Shown: positions 55,000 through 64,000 of the stretch, in pieces
How the letters are laid out: the number at the start of each line of letters is the position of its first letter
How positions within the stretch are numbered: the first letter of the stretch is position 1
Assembly: GCA_034401795.1 (NCBI GenBank)
Contig: CM067367.1
Coordinates: 80,601,736 to 80,665,735, forward strand
Direction: 5' to 3'
Length of the DNA: 64,000 nucleotides
Source of the DNA: Chaetoderma sp. LZ-2023a
Lineage: Eukaryota; Mollusca; Caudofoveata; Chaetodermatida; Chaetodermatidae
The notes under the pieces: model-generated
What the model saw: the letters and a program-made list of their open reading frames with translations, nothing else
The model's database searches: none
What the model was told of the DNA's origin: nothing
Translations under genes and position numbers: made by a program

Positions 55000-55225
55000 A
55001 TTTAAAGGGCAAGTCAGCCAAAACCATCCTCTGCAGTGGTCTTGAGAAAACTCCATTTGCCGGTCATGAGAAGAATATTTGTAACATTTACTACTGGAAT
55101 TCCAGGTTCATTAACCACCTCAATCATTCCAATGGTAAATTGTCAAGACTAGTCTTCTCATATCTTCTGCTGGTCTGCAAATCGACAGTGACCAGGGAAA
55201 GATGACAATATTCTCGACCAACGTG
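55000..55225. repeat. Hairpin MITE copy (TTAACCC family), diverged
   Basis: It has CAGTGGTCTTGAGAAAACTCCATTTGC, ACTACTGGAATTCCAGG and GTCTTCTCATATCTTC words, in the usual order. Confidence 0.6.
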
Positions 55226-55504
55226 GACAATTAAAGAATGAAACTGTGTATGCCTGGCATGGTACTTATTACCATATATTGTTATAAAGTAAATTTTCCT
55301 GTAATTAATTTGATTTACATTTGCTATATACAGCACTTCACAATGCGCTTATGAATAAGTCAAATGCCATAACCAATAGATGTCTAAAATTTCAGATTTC
55401 TTTTGGAAACAACCTTGTAATTGTTGCTCTCAAAGACACCAATAATTTATGCAGAATGTCCACCCGCGTCCAATAGCAAGCTTTCTACACAGGCTTTTTA
55501 ACAC

Positions 55505-55940
55505 TTTAACCCTTCAACATGTATCTCAGCCAAAAACTGCTTCCGCAGTGGTCTTGTGATATGTCCATTTGCACACCAAGTGAAGACTATTTTTGAAAAT
55601 TTAACACTGGAATGACGAGCCAGTCATTCCAGTGGTGAATTAAAAAAAATAGTCTTCTCTTGGTCTGCAAATGGACATTTTCTATGAGAAAATCTAAATT
55701 TTCTTGAACATATTCGAGTGTTAAAGGGTTAACCCCTTCAAATTTGTTGAGGAAAATTTAAATTCTCTCAGAGAAAATGTCCATTAGCATTAAAAAAATT
55801 TATCACTGGAATGACTGGCTCGATAAATGAGCCAGTCATTCCAGTGGTGAATTTTCAAAAATAGTCTTCCCTTGGCCTGCAAATGGACATTCACTAAGCA
55901 AAAATGATAATTTTCTTATCAAATCATGATCATTAAAGTG
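55505..55940. repeat. Two hairpin MITE copies (TTAACCC family) back to back
   Basis: The first runs ACCCTTCAACATGTATC ... GTGTTAAAGGGTTAA (about 55508-55731). The second runs ACCCCTTCAAATTTG ... ATCATTAAAGTGTTAA (about 55732-55944). Centres are CACTGGAATGACTGGCTCG with CGAGCCAGTCATTCCAGTG-type complements. Confidence 0.75.
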
Positions 55941-55981
55941 TTAAGTTTATGCATTTGAGGTCCTCTCTATGTACTACTTAC

Positions 55982-56042
55982 TGCAGAGATAATGGCTTCA
56001 TTCTTTGCTTGGATAATGGGATTATTCTCAACCTGACCTGGC
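55982..56042 (-). CDS. INTS8: INTS8 exon (most 5' in window), PGQVENNPIIQAK region
   Basis: PGQVENNPIIQAKNEAIISA precedes the exon at 54652-54825 in phase 0 and aligns with human KPGPPQLSVMNQ ... TENILKVL. The donor is GCA/GTAAGT. The acceptor is most likely ATCTTCAG at 56043-56045, though two nearby AGs would also keep the frame. It has 20 codons plus one base. Earlier exons are beyond the window. Confidence 0.75.
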
Positions 56043-56149
56043 CTGAAGATAAAGCAACAGCGTACTAGTAGCTAACATGGTTGAACATAGTGTGTGCAAG
56101 TTACATGTACTAACATATATAATTAAATTTCAAAACCAATGATATTAAC

Positions 56150-56455
56150 CCTTTAACACTCAAGCTGGACACAAATTGTGTCTTCAATGGTCTAGAGAAA
56201 TGTTCATTTGCATAAACAAGTTTATTTTTTAAACTAACCATTGGAATGTCTGGCTTTATAAAAGAGCCGGTCAATCCATGAGTAAATTTTCAAAAATAAT
56301 CTTTTGGCCTGCATATGAATATTGCTGCAAAGCACTAGTACTAGAGACGCCATTTTGGCTGGTTAGTTATGCTTCCGTTTGGGAGCCCGTAGAATCATCA
56401 TTCCTCAGTGAAAATGACAATTGTTTAACCCTTTAACATTCATATCAGCCATTTG
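56150..56455. repeat. Hairpin MITE copy with extra tail
   Basis: TTAACCCTTTAACACTCAAGC ... TTTAACCCTTTAACATTCA with diverged arms (ATTGGAATGTCTGGC / GCCGGTCAATCCATG). A second TTAACCCTTTAAC in direct orientation lies at about 56427. Confidence 0.55.
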
Positions 56456-57545
56456 ACCATGTTAGATTTCTTTGACATTATTACGAAAATCGTGATAGTT
56501 AAAGGATTTCTGCCAACAAGCTGCTATCCCATGTTTTAGTGGCTCCTTATATTTATTTAAACTATTTATAAAGAAAAAAACATCATTGATAAAAATCTTC
56601 GTAATATTAAATATTTCTTGGTTATTTTGTGAAACGCTGTACCGTTTTAAATATGCATATTTAGTCATTAATTCTCGGTAATTTCCAGCAGTGATATCAT
56701 ATTAGAGGCAGATTTCGTACGTGAAATGGTCGGTGTTGTTTCTGAATTTATAAACAACTATTTCCTTAATCAGTTTTGTTGAAATATGAACGGTTAGTGG
56801 CATACTCTGCCGCATATGGATGCTTATACAGATTGAAAGGTTCAGGCATTTGCTTATTTTGTTTTCTAACGGACGAATCGGTACATAAAGTGTGGATTAC
56901 AGCGTATTAGGAGGTAATTTCTGTTGTTTACAAACAGAAAACTCGAAACTTAGTCCGAACATGGCCTGAGAAGTCGCTACAGGTTTGTCTTACTACGATT
57001 ACTGAAATATAGATATACTACTGGAGCCATACACAGGTTCAAGACAAGATGCTATCCCGACGATTTTCGTGGTTAAAACAGACAATGAAACCGTGCCATC
57101 TAAAATAAATTATCATTATCATCATCATCAACGAGTCATAAGACATTGGCTTGTTATTGCCTCAGTGGAATGTGTCATCTTGTTTCTTTATATTTGTTAC
57201 CATGCTGTGTCACTGATAATAAAACTACAATCTACATTAACACGTAGGCCTACATACCACATATAAGAATTTTTCTGATGCACAATATCTAGTTATATTC
57301 TGTTGAAAAAGCTGAAAATAATTTGACTGGAAGCTAGTCAAACTATTTTCAAAATATTCAACAGGTTGCCTGCATAATTGACCTAAGATTGCGATACATG
57401 TAGCGATGTCGGTTAAGCGATAATCTACTCCAGTCCAGTCCAAGATGGGCCTCTGTTTACTTGGGCTGAAAATTAGGTAACCTATTTTTTAGGCTACCCA
57501 AATTTGTCTAATTTTAGGGTCTGCATCATCATTGTTGCTGTCATC
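56456..57545. other. Intron stretch without a recognisable gene
   Basis: Only a short palindromic repeat at 57298-57367 (CTGTTGAAAA ... TATTCAACAG) is recognised. No INTS8-like exon is seen. A (CAT)n-like tract lies at 57110-57130. Confidence 0.5.
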
Positions 57546-57829
57546 TAAACGAAATCAAGGATTTCTTTTTTCACGAGAGAGTTGATACTTACCTCCCTAA
57601 TACTTTTGATATTGCTAAATATTGGCTTTCACTCAATAAACACTCAGATTAAAACAGTTAGGTGCCCCTACTGGGCAGGGAGTCAGAGCATAGTCTGGCG
57701 GATGCCAGCCCCACCACCGCGCATGCGCAGACTAGCACTTCCTCTGACTAATTTATTGGCTGATACACATGCAACTATAAAGAGCCTGAAGACCGAGCCT
57801 CTGTGGGGTGGAGAGGCCGGGTCCGTATC

Positions 57830-57925
57830 TAGGGAGGTAAGTATCAACTCTCTCGTGAAAAAAGAAATCCTTGATTTCGTTTATTTCACATCAAGAGTAT
57901 ACTTACCTCCCTAATACTTTTGATA
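57830..57925. repeat. Internal complementary region of DIRS A3
   Basis: GGGAGGTAAGTAT, GAAATCCTTGATTTCGTTT, TTCACATCAAGAG and ATACTTACCTCCC in order. The CTT variant matches the AAG in the left terminus of A3 at 57556-57560. Confidence 0.88.
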
Positions 57926-58456
57926 TTGCCAGAATTCGACAGTGAATTCGGCGGGAGGGAGGCGAGGTCAAAAGACCAGCTCATCCCTATACGCTTTTCT
58001 GCGTTTAAGGCACTTAAACTTCTGAAACTGTATGAAAAAACAGTCAGGATTTGACTAACCATCGGATAACACCCCCGATGTATGAGAGATGACCGAATGT
58101 CATATGCGCTCCCCCCCTCCTTCCTGGGAGGAAGAGTCGAATGACCTCAATGTCCTATACGCTCTCTACGTACAAGTGCCATGTACTACAGGACAGAGAC
58201 GAAAAACTCCATTTTCGTATACTCTCAACAATGAACCACATAAATACACAAAACCATCATCATATTAATAACGGGTAACGTGACAAGACAATCAACAATG
58301 GACAACACATACACAAGACTGACCTTGTTGAAATGGCTGCTGACATCCTCTTCCCATTGGTGAAGCACGATGCAGTCCCAAATTAGTGGTTGTTTCCATA
58401 AATTAATTGTGAAATATATAAGCAATGAGGAAACCCCATCAAAAATATATGCCAAG

Positions 58457-61304
58457 CTATTTTTTCAAAATCGACAAGGCGAGAGGATTAGAGGTGTCAC
58501 GGAGATAATGGTCTGTAAAACCTGACTCACAGTGCCACTGAGCCACCGACATAATATCATCCACAGGGACCCCATTAAATAGGGCAGTGGATGTCACTAC
58601 GCCGCGGACACTGTGAGCCTTGGCCACATCAACCTGCTTCCCGGTGGCGGATTTATGGCAAAACTGAATGCATTCTACAATCCACCTGGAAATGGTGTCC
58701 TTAGAAGCCCTGCCATGGGGTTCAATATAAGACAACCATAACGCCGACTGGTCGGTGCGCCACTCCGCCGTACGTTGTTTGTACCGGCAAAGCGCTCGGA
58801 CGGGACACCATGCTTTAGAATTAGGATCATATCTAGTTAAAGCAGGCAAAACAATAGGTTGACCTGGATATTTCAACGACTGATTTTTAGCCAAGAAATT
58901 AATCCTAGGTAGCAGCTTAAGGCCTTCCCCTGAAACCACAAAACGGTCATCCTCGGCTGATAAGGCATGAATTTCACTCCTACGCCTAGCCGAGGCCGCA
59001 GCAATTAAAAACACAGTCTTCAGTGTTAATAGTTTCATAGAAATGGAACTAAGTGGTTCAAACGGCTTATCACCTAGTACTTGAAGCACTAGCGATAAAC
59101 TCCAAGACGGAATCACAGGTGGATTCCTTGGTCTTAGATTGCCCATGCCTTTAATTAATACATTTAATGTATTTACTTCATCACTTCCCCTCTTAGCCAA
59201 GCAAGGAATAACAGACATTAAAGCTGACTTATAACCAGCAATAGAGTTAGGCTTGAGGCTATAGGCATCATAGAGGTGACAGGAAATCAGCTACTACCTG
59301 AATAGATGAATCCATTGGATCAATACATCTTTTTGAGCACCATTCTGCAAATCTGTTGATTTTATAATTATATGCTCTGGAGGTTGACCCCCTCCTGGCT
59401 TTGGCCATAAACATGGCTGCTTGCTCAGAAAAGCCCTCCTTAATTCTAGATTCCTTGACAACATCCACGCAGTCAATCTGAACATTGACGGATTGTTGTG
59501 AAGGGCCTTGCCCTGGAAGATAATATCGTCCATCAGAGGCAGAGGAACCGGATTGCAGACCAGAAGGTCCAGCAGATCCGTATACCATGATCGGCTTGGC
59601 CAATCCGGGGCGATCAGAAGCACTTGGCATTCCTCTTGTCTGATTTTCTGAAGAATTTTTGGAATCAGGATTGCTGGAGGGAATGCGTATGCATACATTC
59701 TCCCCCAGCTGATAGCTAACGCATCTGTTGCGAAAGCGCTTGGATCCGGAATCGGAGAGACGTACGTCGTCATCTTCGCATTCTTCTTCGTTGCGAACAA
59801 ATCGATGTTGGGTTTCCCCCAATGGTCGAACAGACGATCCGCCACACATTGATTTAGTTGCCATTCCGTGGGTAAAACACTCATCCTTCGGCTCAATGAG
59901 TCTGCTAGCAGATTTAACCTTCCCGGAATATGAACTGCTTTCAAGGTAATCTGGTGATCCAGACACCAACAAAGCAGTCTCCATGTCATCATACAGAGAC
60001 TGGGCGACTTCGTTCCGCCCTGGCGGTTTATGTAAGTCACAACTGTTGAGTTGTCTGAACGAATAAGAACAATCTTGCCCTGAACTTTCTGTAAGAAATG
60101 TTCCAGGCCCAGGACTACTGCTCTTAGCTCCAGTAGATTTATATGTTCCTTTGACTGTTCCAGATTCCAAAGCCCTGATATCGTGGACTCTTCCAGGCAA
60201 GCTCCCCAGCCCTCCATCGATGCATCTGTATACACAGTCACCTGAGGGTGGGGAGGGGTTAGCATAACCCCCACCAAGAGATTCTCTGTGTCCAACCACC
60301 ATTGCAGGTGATGAATCAGAGGCGCCAACACTGACACATTCGAGTCCAGCGAACCTGTACTCTGGGTCCATTGTGTCATGAGAAATAACTGGATCGGCCG
60401 CCTGCGTAAGGCGGCCTGAGGAATGACTGGTTCCAATGAAACCATCAACCCCAGCATTCTCAAGTAAACCCGTGCCAGGACATGACGACTGTCGCACACT
60501 GACTGAATTAATGAGATGAGTTTCTGAACTCTCTCCTGAGTAGGATAAACATATCCTGTCTCTAGATCGAAGAACATCCCCAGGTAAACAAACTTCTGGG
60601 ATGGAATCAGCTCTGATTTTGGGAAATTGATCATCCAGCCTAAGTCTGTGAGAGTTTTCAAAACAATCTCCAGACTGGCCGATAAACTTTCCCGGGTGTG
60701 CGCTTTCAACAGCCAGTCGTCTATGTACGTGTGGACTGCTATGATCGCAAGAACCACACGGGTGAAAACCCGAGGAGCCGTGGAAATTCCGAAGGGTAGC
60801 ACCCTGAATTCCCACTGTCTGCCCTGGAATGCAAATCTCAGGAAGCGACGGAAACTCCTGTGTATGGGGATGTGGAAATAAGCGTCCTTCAAATCTATCG
60901 ACGCTGTCCACATTCCCCTCTCTAACCCCGCCAACACCGAGCGCACAGTCTCCATCTTGAAACTGGGCGTCTCTCTGAACTTGTTCAATGGCTTGAGGTT
61001 GAGAATTGGTCTCCACCCTCCGGTTGAATAGAAGCCCGGACACCTCTGTGCCGGCTGAATAGCTCCTTTTTGTATGAGGGAATTTATTTCCTCCTCGATA
61101 CACAACCTTTGATTTGGATCTCTCGGATTTGGAGTCCAGATCGGCACTAGAGACAGTCGCGATGGCGGGCCTGTCATCCAATCGGGATGATACCCGACTG
61201 AAAGCCATCGCAAGACTAAACGGTCCTGAGTTAACCGTTCCCACTCTTGCATGTGGTCGGCTAGCCGGCCTCCCACCGGTCCACCTAGGGATAGAGGTGG
61301 ACAT
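58457..61304 (-). pseudogene. DIRS A3 tyrosine recombinase ORF, split by a 2-base deletion
   Basis: The extension frame and N-terminal part (59268-61304) end at 'IQVVADFLSPL'. The C-terminal part (58457-59218) restarts in another frame and holds Arg in SARRRSEIHALS, HxxR in AHSVRGVVTS and the nucleophile Tyr in FTDHYLRD. Where A2 reads GACAGAGGAAATC, A3 reads GACAGGAAATC (about 59279-59289), which is the cause. All catalytic residues are still present. Confidence 0.88.
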
Positions 61305-61432
61305 AAGGAGTGCAAGAGCGGCACTGTCTCCTTTGCCAGAAACACCGGCGCGGTTCTTACCGCGGTAACCGTCCCATCAGGAACGATTACCCCGCCCAGA
61401 TCCTCGCGCGCCACGACCAGCACCGCGCGCAC
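59294..61432 (-). CDS. DIRS A3 reverse transcriptase/RNase H polyprotein with two in-frame deletions
   Basis: 712 residues. Motifs 'WTASIDLKDAYFHIPI', 'LPFGISTAPRVFT', 'HTYIDDWLLKA', 'VYTDASMEGWGA' and 'HIPGRLNLLADSLSRR' are present. Two 24-base deletions relative to A2 remove eight residues before GGWRPILNL (near 61023) and eight before AVHTYIDDW (near 60742). Both hit conserved RT positions, so activity is doubtful although the frame is open. The N-terminal Arg/Pro-rich region is also shorter than in A2. Confidence 0.88.
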   Translation of the reverse strand: MRAVLVVAREDLGGVIVPDGTVTAVRTAPVFLAKETVPLLHSLCPPLSLGGPVGGRLADHMQEWERLTQDRLVLRWLSVGYHPDWMTGPPSRLSLVPIWTPNPRDPNQRLCIEEEINSLIQKGAIQPAQRCPGFYSTGGWRPILNLKPLNKFRETPSFKMETVRSVLAGLERGMWTASIDLKDAYFHIPIHRSFRRFLRFAFQGRQWEFRVLPFGISTAPRVFTRVVLAIIAVHTYIDDWLLKAHTRESLSASLEIVLKTLTDLGWMINFPKSELIPSQKFVYLGMFFDLETGYVYPTQERVQKLISLIQSVCDSRHVLARVYLRMLGLMVSLEPVIPQAALRRRPIQLFLMTQWTQSTGSLDSNVSVLAPLIHHLQWWLDTENLLVGVMLTPPHPQVTVYTDASMEGWGACLEESTISGLWNLEQSKEHINLLELRAVVLGLEHFLQKVQGKIVLIRSDNSTVVTYINRQGGTKSPSLCMMTWRLLCWCLDHQITLKAVHIPGRLNLLADSLSRRMSVLPTEWQLNQCVADRLFDHWGKPNIDLFATKKNAKMTTYVSPIPDPSAFATDALAISWGRMYAYAFPPAILIPKILQKIRQEECQVLLIAPDWPSRSWYTDLLDLLVCNPVPLPLMDDIIFQGKALHNNPSMFRLTAWMLSRNLELRRAFLSKQPCLWPKPGGGQPPEHIIIKSTDLQNGAQKDVLIQWIHLFR

Positions 61433-63383
61433 CTCGCTGCTGGCCGAATCGCACGCGGCCGAGGCCGGCGCTGCGATGGTGGTTGGCCTCTGACCTGGCC
61501 ACTACCACCTCGAGCCTGCAGGGGACGATACGCAGGGGGTGCGGCGCGAACGTTGGCACGTTGGCACGACGAAGCACCTCAAACTGCTCGCGCAGCGCCC
61601 TCTGGTTATTGACCAGAGTAACCGTCTCCTGGAGGTGCCTACATCCCTCACCTCCAAAGAGACCAGGACCTGTCATAGGCGTACGTAGTAGCCTATTGTA
61701 GAGGTCCTGGGACGGGCACAGATTATCCAAGGCAAAAGTGCGCCTTGCCCGGACACTCCTGGTCACCGCCCGCGTCATACAGTCCAGAGCCAGGTTGATA
61801 CCATCCTGGATGGCTCGCTGGACTGTGACCGGACTTGGCTGGCGCGATGCGGATGCTGTTACTACCCCTTGTAACAGCTGGGAGACGTGGGACAGAGCGG
61901 CAATCGAAGCCCTCCCACTCTCCTCCGCATCACGCAACACGGCATTTGCTGAACGCAACGCGTTCGAACACAAGACTCCCGTGTCAGAACGGGAGCCTGG
62001 CCGCGCATCCTCACCCAAAGCCGCGCGGTCATCCACGCTCGGCTTCGGTACCACACCGTACCGCTGGTAGTCCAGGGGCACGATGCGGCAACGCCTGGCC
62101 ACCTCGCGCGGGGCCTTAGCGAGACGTCCACTCGACTTAATGGACGTCTCCGCCGCCTCGAACATGTCAACGACATGCTCTGCCAGCGGCAGAGAAGGCA
62201 TAGCGTTAGCAGTAGGCTTACCAGCTAACCACGGCCTGTGCTCACGCTGGCTAGCCGACTGCTCCACGGGCAGATCTGGTCTAACACTCACCAACCACTG
62301 GCAAGCGTCAGACCAATCCTCCTCTGTGGCTAGCTGCGAGCGCTCTACAAGACGGGGGCCTTCGTCTTCCTCCTGAGCGCAAGCAACAGAGCTTGACGGC
62401 GGGTACGCTGATATCCCTGGCAAGCCAGGGAGAACATGCGGGCCTGACAATAGCGGCATGCTAATATCACTGGTTTGACCAGGAGCAGGCGCCGTGGTAG
62501 AGCGCGGGGCATATACCGCCCCACCACGGCCCCGGCCAGCACCAGCGACACTCTCGGCAAGCCGAGGTATGCGGTACCGCTGGCCTTCAGCGCCCAGGGC
62601 CACAGTCTGAACCGTGGATTCTACCCCTGGGAGAGTAGAACCGTGGAAAAAGGCGCCTGTATTCCCCGCGAGGGGTGCACAGACGTCATAATCCATGGCC
62701 ACGTCTTCAGACGGCGACCCCAACAGGTAATCCTCATCCTCCTGGCCAGACAGATTAGACTCCGGGTCAGCAAAGAGAGCTAACCCGGACTGGCCAGGGA
62801 AGGTGCCATACGAGGTACTGGCACCCGCGGTGTGCGGATACCCCTGGACTGATAAGCAGCCCGCGGGTTCCAGCGACGACCGTCCACGGTCCCTATTGGG
62901 CGCGGCAATAAGCCTGCTGCCAGGGCCGTGGAACGCCCCCTCTAATGGGGCCACCTCTGAATCTTCAAACAACGGAAGCGTACTAAGGAACGATGATTCA
63001 GAGGTGGGGATTACCTGCTCCGAAGAAGATGATGAGGTCAATAAAGGATTTGGTCCAGGAAGCATGCCACGAAGCAACTCTGGAACCAAATCCTTTATTG
63101 TCCTCCTCATCTCTCCCAACATCTCGGTCCGGAAGGCCTCCATGTCCACCGCGGACGAGGCCTTCCTCTTACCCTTCTTACTTACAACCTCTTTTTTCAG
63201 CTTCTTCTTCTCCTCCTCCACCTTGTCCTTCGCCTGCAAGCACAAGAATTCGGACATTAGCTCGCCCCCCCAGTGCTTACATATCTCGCAATTAAGCAAG
63301 GGACCACAGGGGCTACACTGAAAACAGAGATGAGGGCCAAACTTGTCCCTCAAAAATCGTCCACAGGACGCACAACCAGGTCT
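61377..63383 (-). CDS. DIRS A3 gag, intact
   Basis: The open frame runs from a 3' splice-like site (CCTTTTTCAG, ending at 63384) to 61377. The N-terminal Cys/His cluster is C-x2-C-x10-H-x-C-x2-C-x2-C-x5-C-x2-C-x2-W (GCASCGRF ... CEICKHW). A Lys/Glu-rich coiled stretch follows (KVEEEKKKLKKEVVSKK), then Ser/Pro-rich acidic sequence, a central conserved region ('EEDWSDACQWLVSVRPDLP', 'GRLAKAPREVARRC') and an RG-rich tail (RGARGAGRGARGSGRG), likely RNA-binding. No ATG lies between the in-frame upstream stop and the cluster, so the start codon may come from an upstream exon or be non-AUG. It overlaps the RT frame by about 55 bases. Confidence 0.85.
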   Translation of the reverse strand, partial: RPGCASCGRFLRDKFGPHLCFQCSPCGPLLNCEICKHWGGELMSEFLCLQAKDKVEEEKKKLKKEVVSKKGKRKASSAVDMEAFRTEMLGEMRRTIKDLVPELLRGMLPGPNPLLTSSSSSEQVIPTSESSFLSTLPLFEDSEVAPLEGAFHGPGSRLIAAPNRDRGRSSLEPAGCLSVQGYPHTAGASTSYGTFPGQSGLALFADPESNLSGQEDEDYLLGSPSEDVAMDYDVCAPLAGNTGAFFHGSTLPGVESTVQTVALGAEGQRYRIPRLAESVAGAGRGRGGAVYAPRSTTAPAPGQTSDISMPLLSGPHVLPGLPGISAYPPSSSVACAQEEDEGPRLVERSQLATEEDWSDACQWLVSVRPDLPVEQSASQREHRPWLAGKPTANAMPSLPLAEHVVDMFEAAETSIKSSGRLAKAPREVARRCRIVPLDYQRYGVVPKPSVDDRAALGEDARPGSRSDTGVLCSNALRSANAVLRDAEESGRASIAALSHVSQLLQGVVTASASRQPSPVTVQRAIQDGINLALDCMTRAVTRSVRARRTFALDNLCPSQDLYNRLLRTPMTGPGLFGGEGCRHLQETVTLVNNQRALREQFEVLRRANVPTFAPHPLRIVPCRLEVVVARSEANHHRSAGLGRVRFGQQRGARGAGRGARGSGRGNRS

Positions 63384-64000
63384 CTGAAAAAGGCCAAAGG
63401 ATGAGGAGTATGAGCAAACTAGTTAAGCTTAGAAAACTCACCAACTCAAGAGAAGGAAAATGATCATAAAGATCATAATTTATCAGAAAACCAGCTTCGG
63501 ACAATTTTAATTGTTAATAAAGAGCAAGGCTGATTATGACGTCATTAATCCTATGACAGGAAAAAATCGATCCCCAACAAACATCCCAGTGCAAGGACGA
63601 ATTGTATCTCTAACCAGAACATGTGCAGAATGGACATTTCGACTACACAAGCATCAGATATATACTGATAACAATGGCAAATAGAGTTAATTATCTCCCT
63701 TTCCTCTAAATAATTAACATCACCTCATATCAATAATTAGATACCCGACACCTTGTCTAGACAAACCATCCAACCTGATGAACTGGAGCACTCCACCACT
63801 GAACGCCTCTTAACTCTCTCCACCTCTAGGGGAAGGAATTGGATCAAGAGGGCAAAGTGAGAAGACCTTTATAATAGGCCTCCAGAGAGACACAAACCCT
63901 CTGCTGATGTCATGTCCATTATATTTCTTCACACAGACCTGTGGACATAAACACAAAGAGAGATTAGTCTTATATAGCACCTAGTTGATATAAAACCAAC
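63384..64000 (-). other. A3 5' leader (partial)
   Basis: It corresponds to the A2 leader. It carries the conserved TTTATGTCCACAG near 63933-63946 and the splice-like CCTTTTTCAG at 63384-63393. The right ITR is outside the window. Confidence 0.6.

Larger units (their letters stand above)
18..56042 (-). other. INTS8: INTS8 locus, partial gene with 12 exons in the window
   Basis: Twelve exons on the minus strand encode about 560 residues that align in order with the middle of human Integrator subunit 8. All exon-exon phases are compatible and every border is AG/GT. Integrator is a nuclear RNA polymerase II complex that cleaves snRNA and nascent transcripts; INTS8 is an alpha-helical, TPR-like subunit that helps bring PP2A phosphatase to it (established knowledge). 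The gene continues beyond both window ends. Introns of 14.8, 18.0, 7.8 and 8.0 kb and a 5' intron of more than 7.9 kb hold the retrotransposons. The identification comes from remembered similarity to the human protein, not from a database search. Confidence 0.9.
57547..64000 (-). mobile_element. DIRS family A copy A3, nearly intact, cut by the window end
   Basis: The left ITR (57547-57745) and the ICR (57830-57925) match A2 almost base for base. The right terminus should lie about 0.4 kb beyond the window. Gag is intact, RT carries two 24-base deletions, and the recombinase has a 2-base deletion. It is in INTS8 orientation in the intron upstream of 56042. Confidence 0.93.

Noticed and set aside
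63313..63504. Hydrophobic 63-residue frame upstream of gag
   Set aside because: It is out of frame with the conserved Cys cluster, and its A2 counterpart is not preserved.
57547..64000. LTR retrotransposon or retrovirus
   Set aside because: The ends are inverted, not direct; there is an ICR and a tyrosine recombinase instead of a DDE integrase and protease, which identifies DIRS.

Overview
The window is animal genomic DNA. It has spliced exons with GT/AG borders, long introns packed with transposable elements, DIRS-type tyrosine-recombinase retrotransposons, a Tc1-type DNA transposon and many palindromic MITE-like repeats. The repeat mix and the moderate divergence of the coding exons from the human protein suggest a marine invertebrate. 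I cannot name the phylum.

The only host gene I can support runs on the minus strand through nearly the whole window. Twelve short exons between about 56.04 kb (upstream) and 18 bp (downstream) encode a continuous segment of Integrator complex subunit 8 (INTS8). Every splice phase joins correctly and the exon order matches the human protein. The N-terminal exons lie beyond 64 kb and the C-terminal exons lie below position 1. Introns range from 0.37 kb to about 18 kb.

The large introns are filled with mobile DNA. DIRS family A has three copies: A1 at 1.56-7.67 kb (decayed), A2 at 19.31-26.33 kb (nearly intact) and A3 from 57.55 kb past the window end (nearly intact). DIRS family B has B1 at 28.36-34.92 kb (decayed), B2 at 43.33-49.94 kb (better preserved), a 5'-end fragment B3 at 40.59-42.98 kb split by a complete Tc1-like transposon (41.14-42.79 kb), and an isolated terminus at about 35.6 kb. 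Each full DIRS copy has inverted terminal repeats and an internal complementary region (ICR) that joins the two termini. All coding copies lie in the same orientation as INTS8.

Other repeats are a 3' LINE tail near 0.75-1.05 kb, an old 'CAAGATGG'-rich interspersed repeat (11.4-12.7 kb; 18.07-28.2 kb split by two later insertions; 51.5-52.3 kb), a 1.3-kb TTAA-flanked foldback element (26.50-27.83 kb), many TTAACCC-ended hairpin MITEs, a tandem array of about 147 bp period (8.94-9.82 kb), and a local tandem duplication (13.96-15.38 kb) that copied the end of an INTS8 exon.

The most interesting signals concern the DIRS elements: an identically spaced Cys/His cluster at the Gag N-terminus of both families with a 3' splice site in front instead of an ATG, outward-facing consensus 5' splice sites at the termini, a recombinase frame that stays open across almost the whole reverse-transcriptase frame, and ICR sequences that match the terminus of their own copy.
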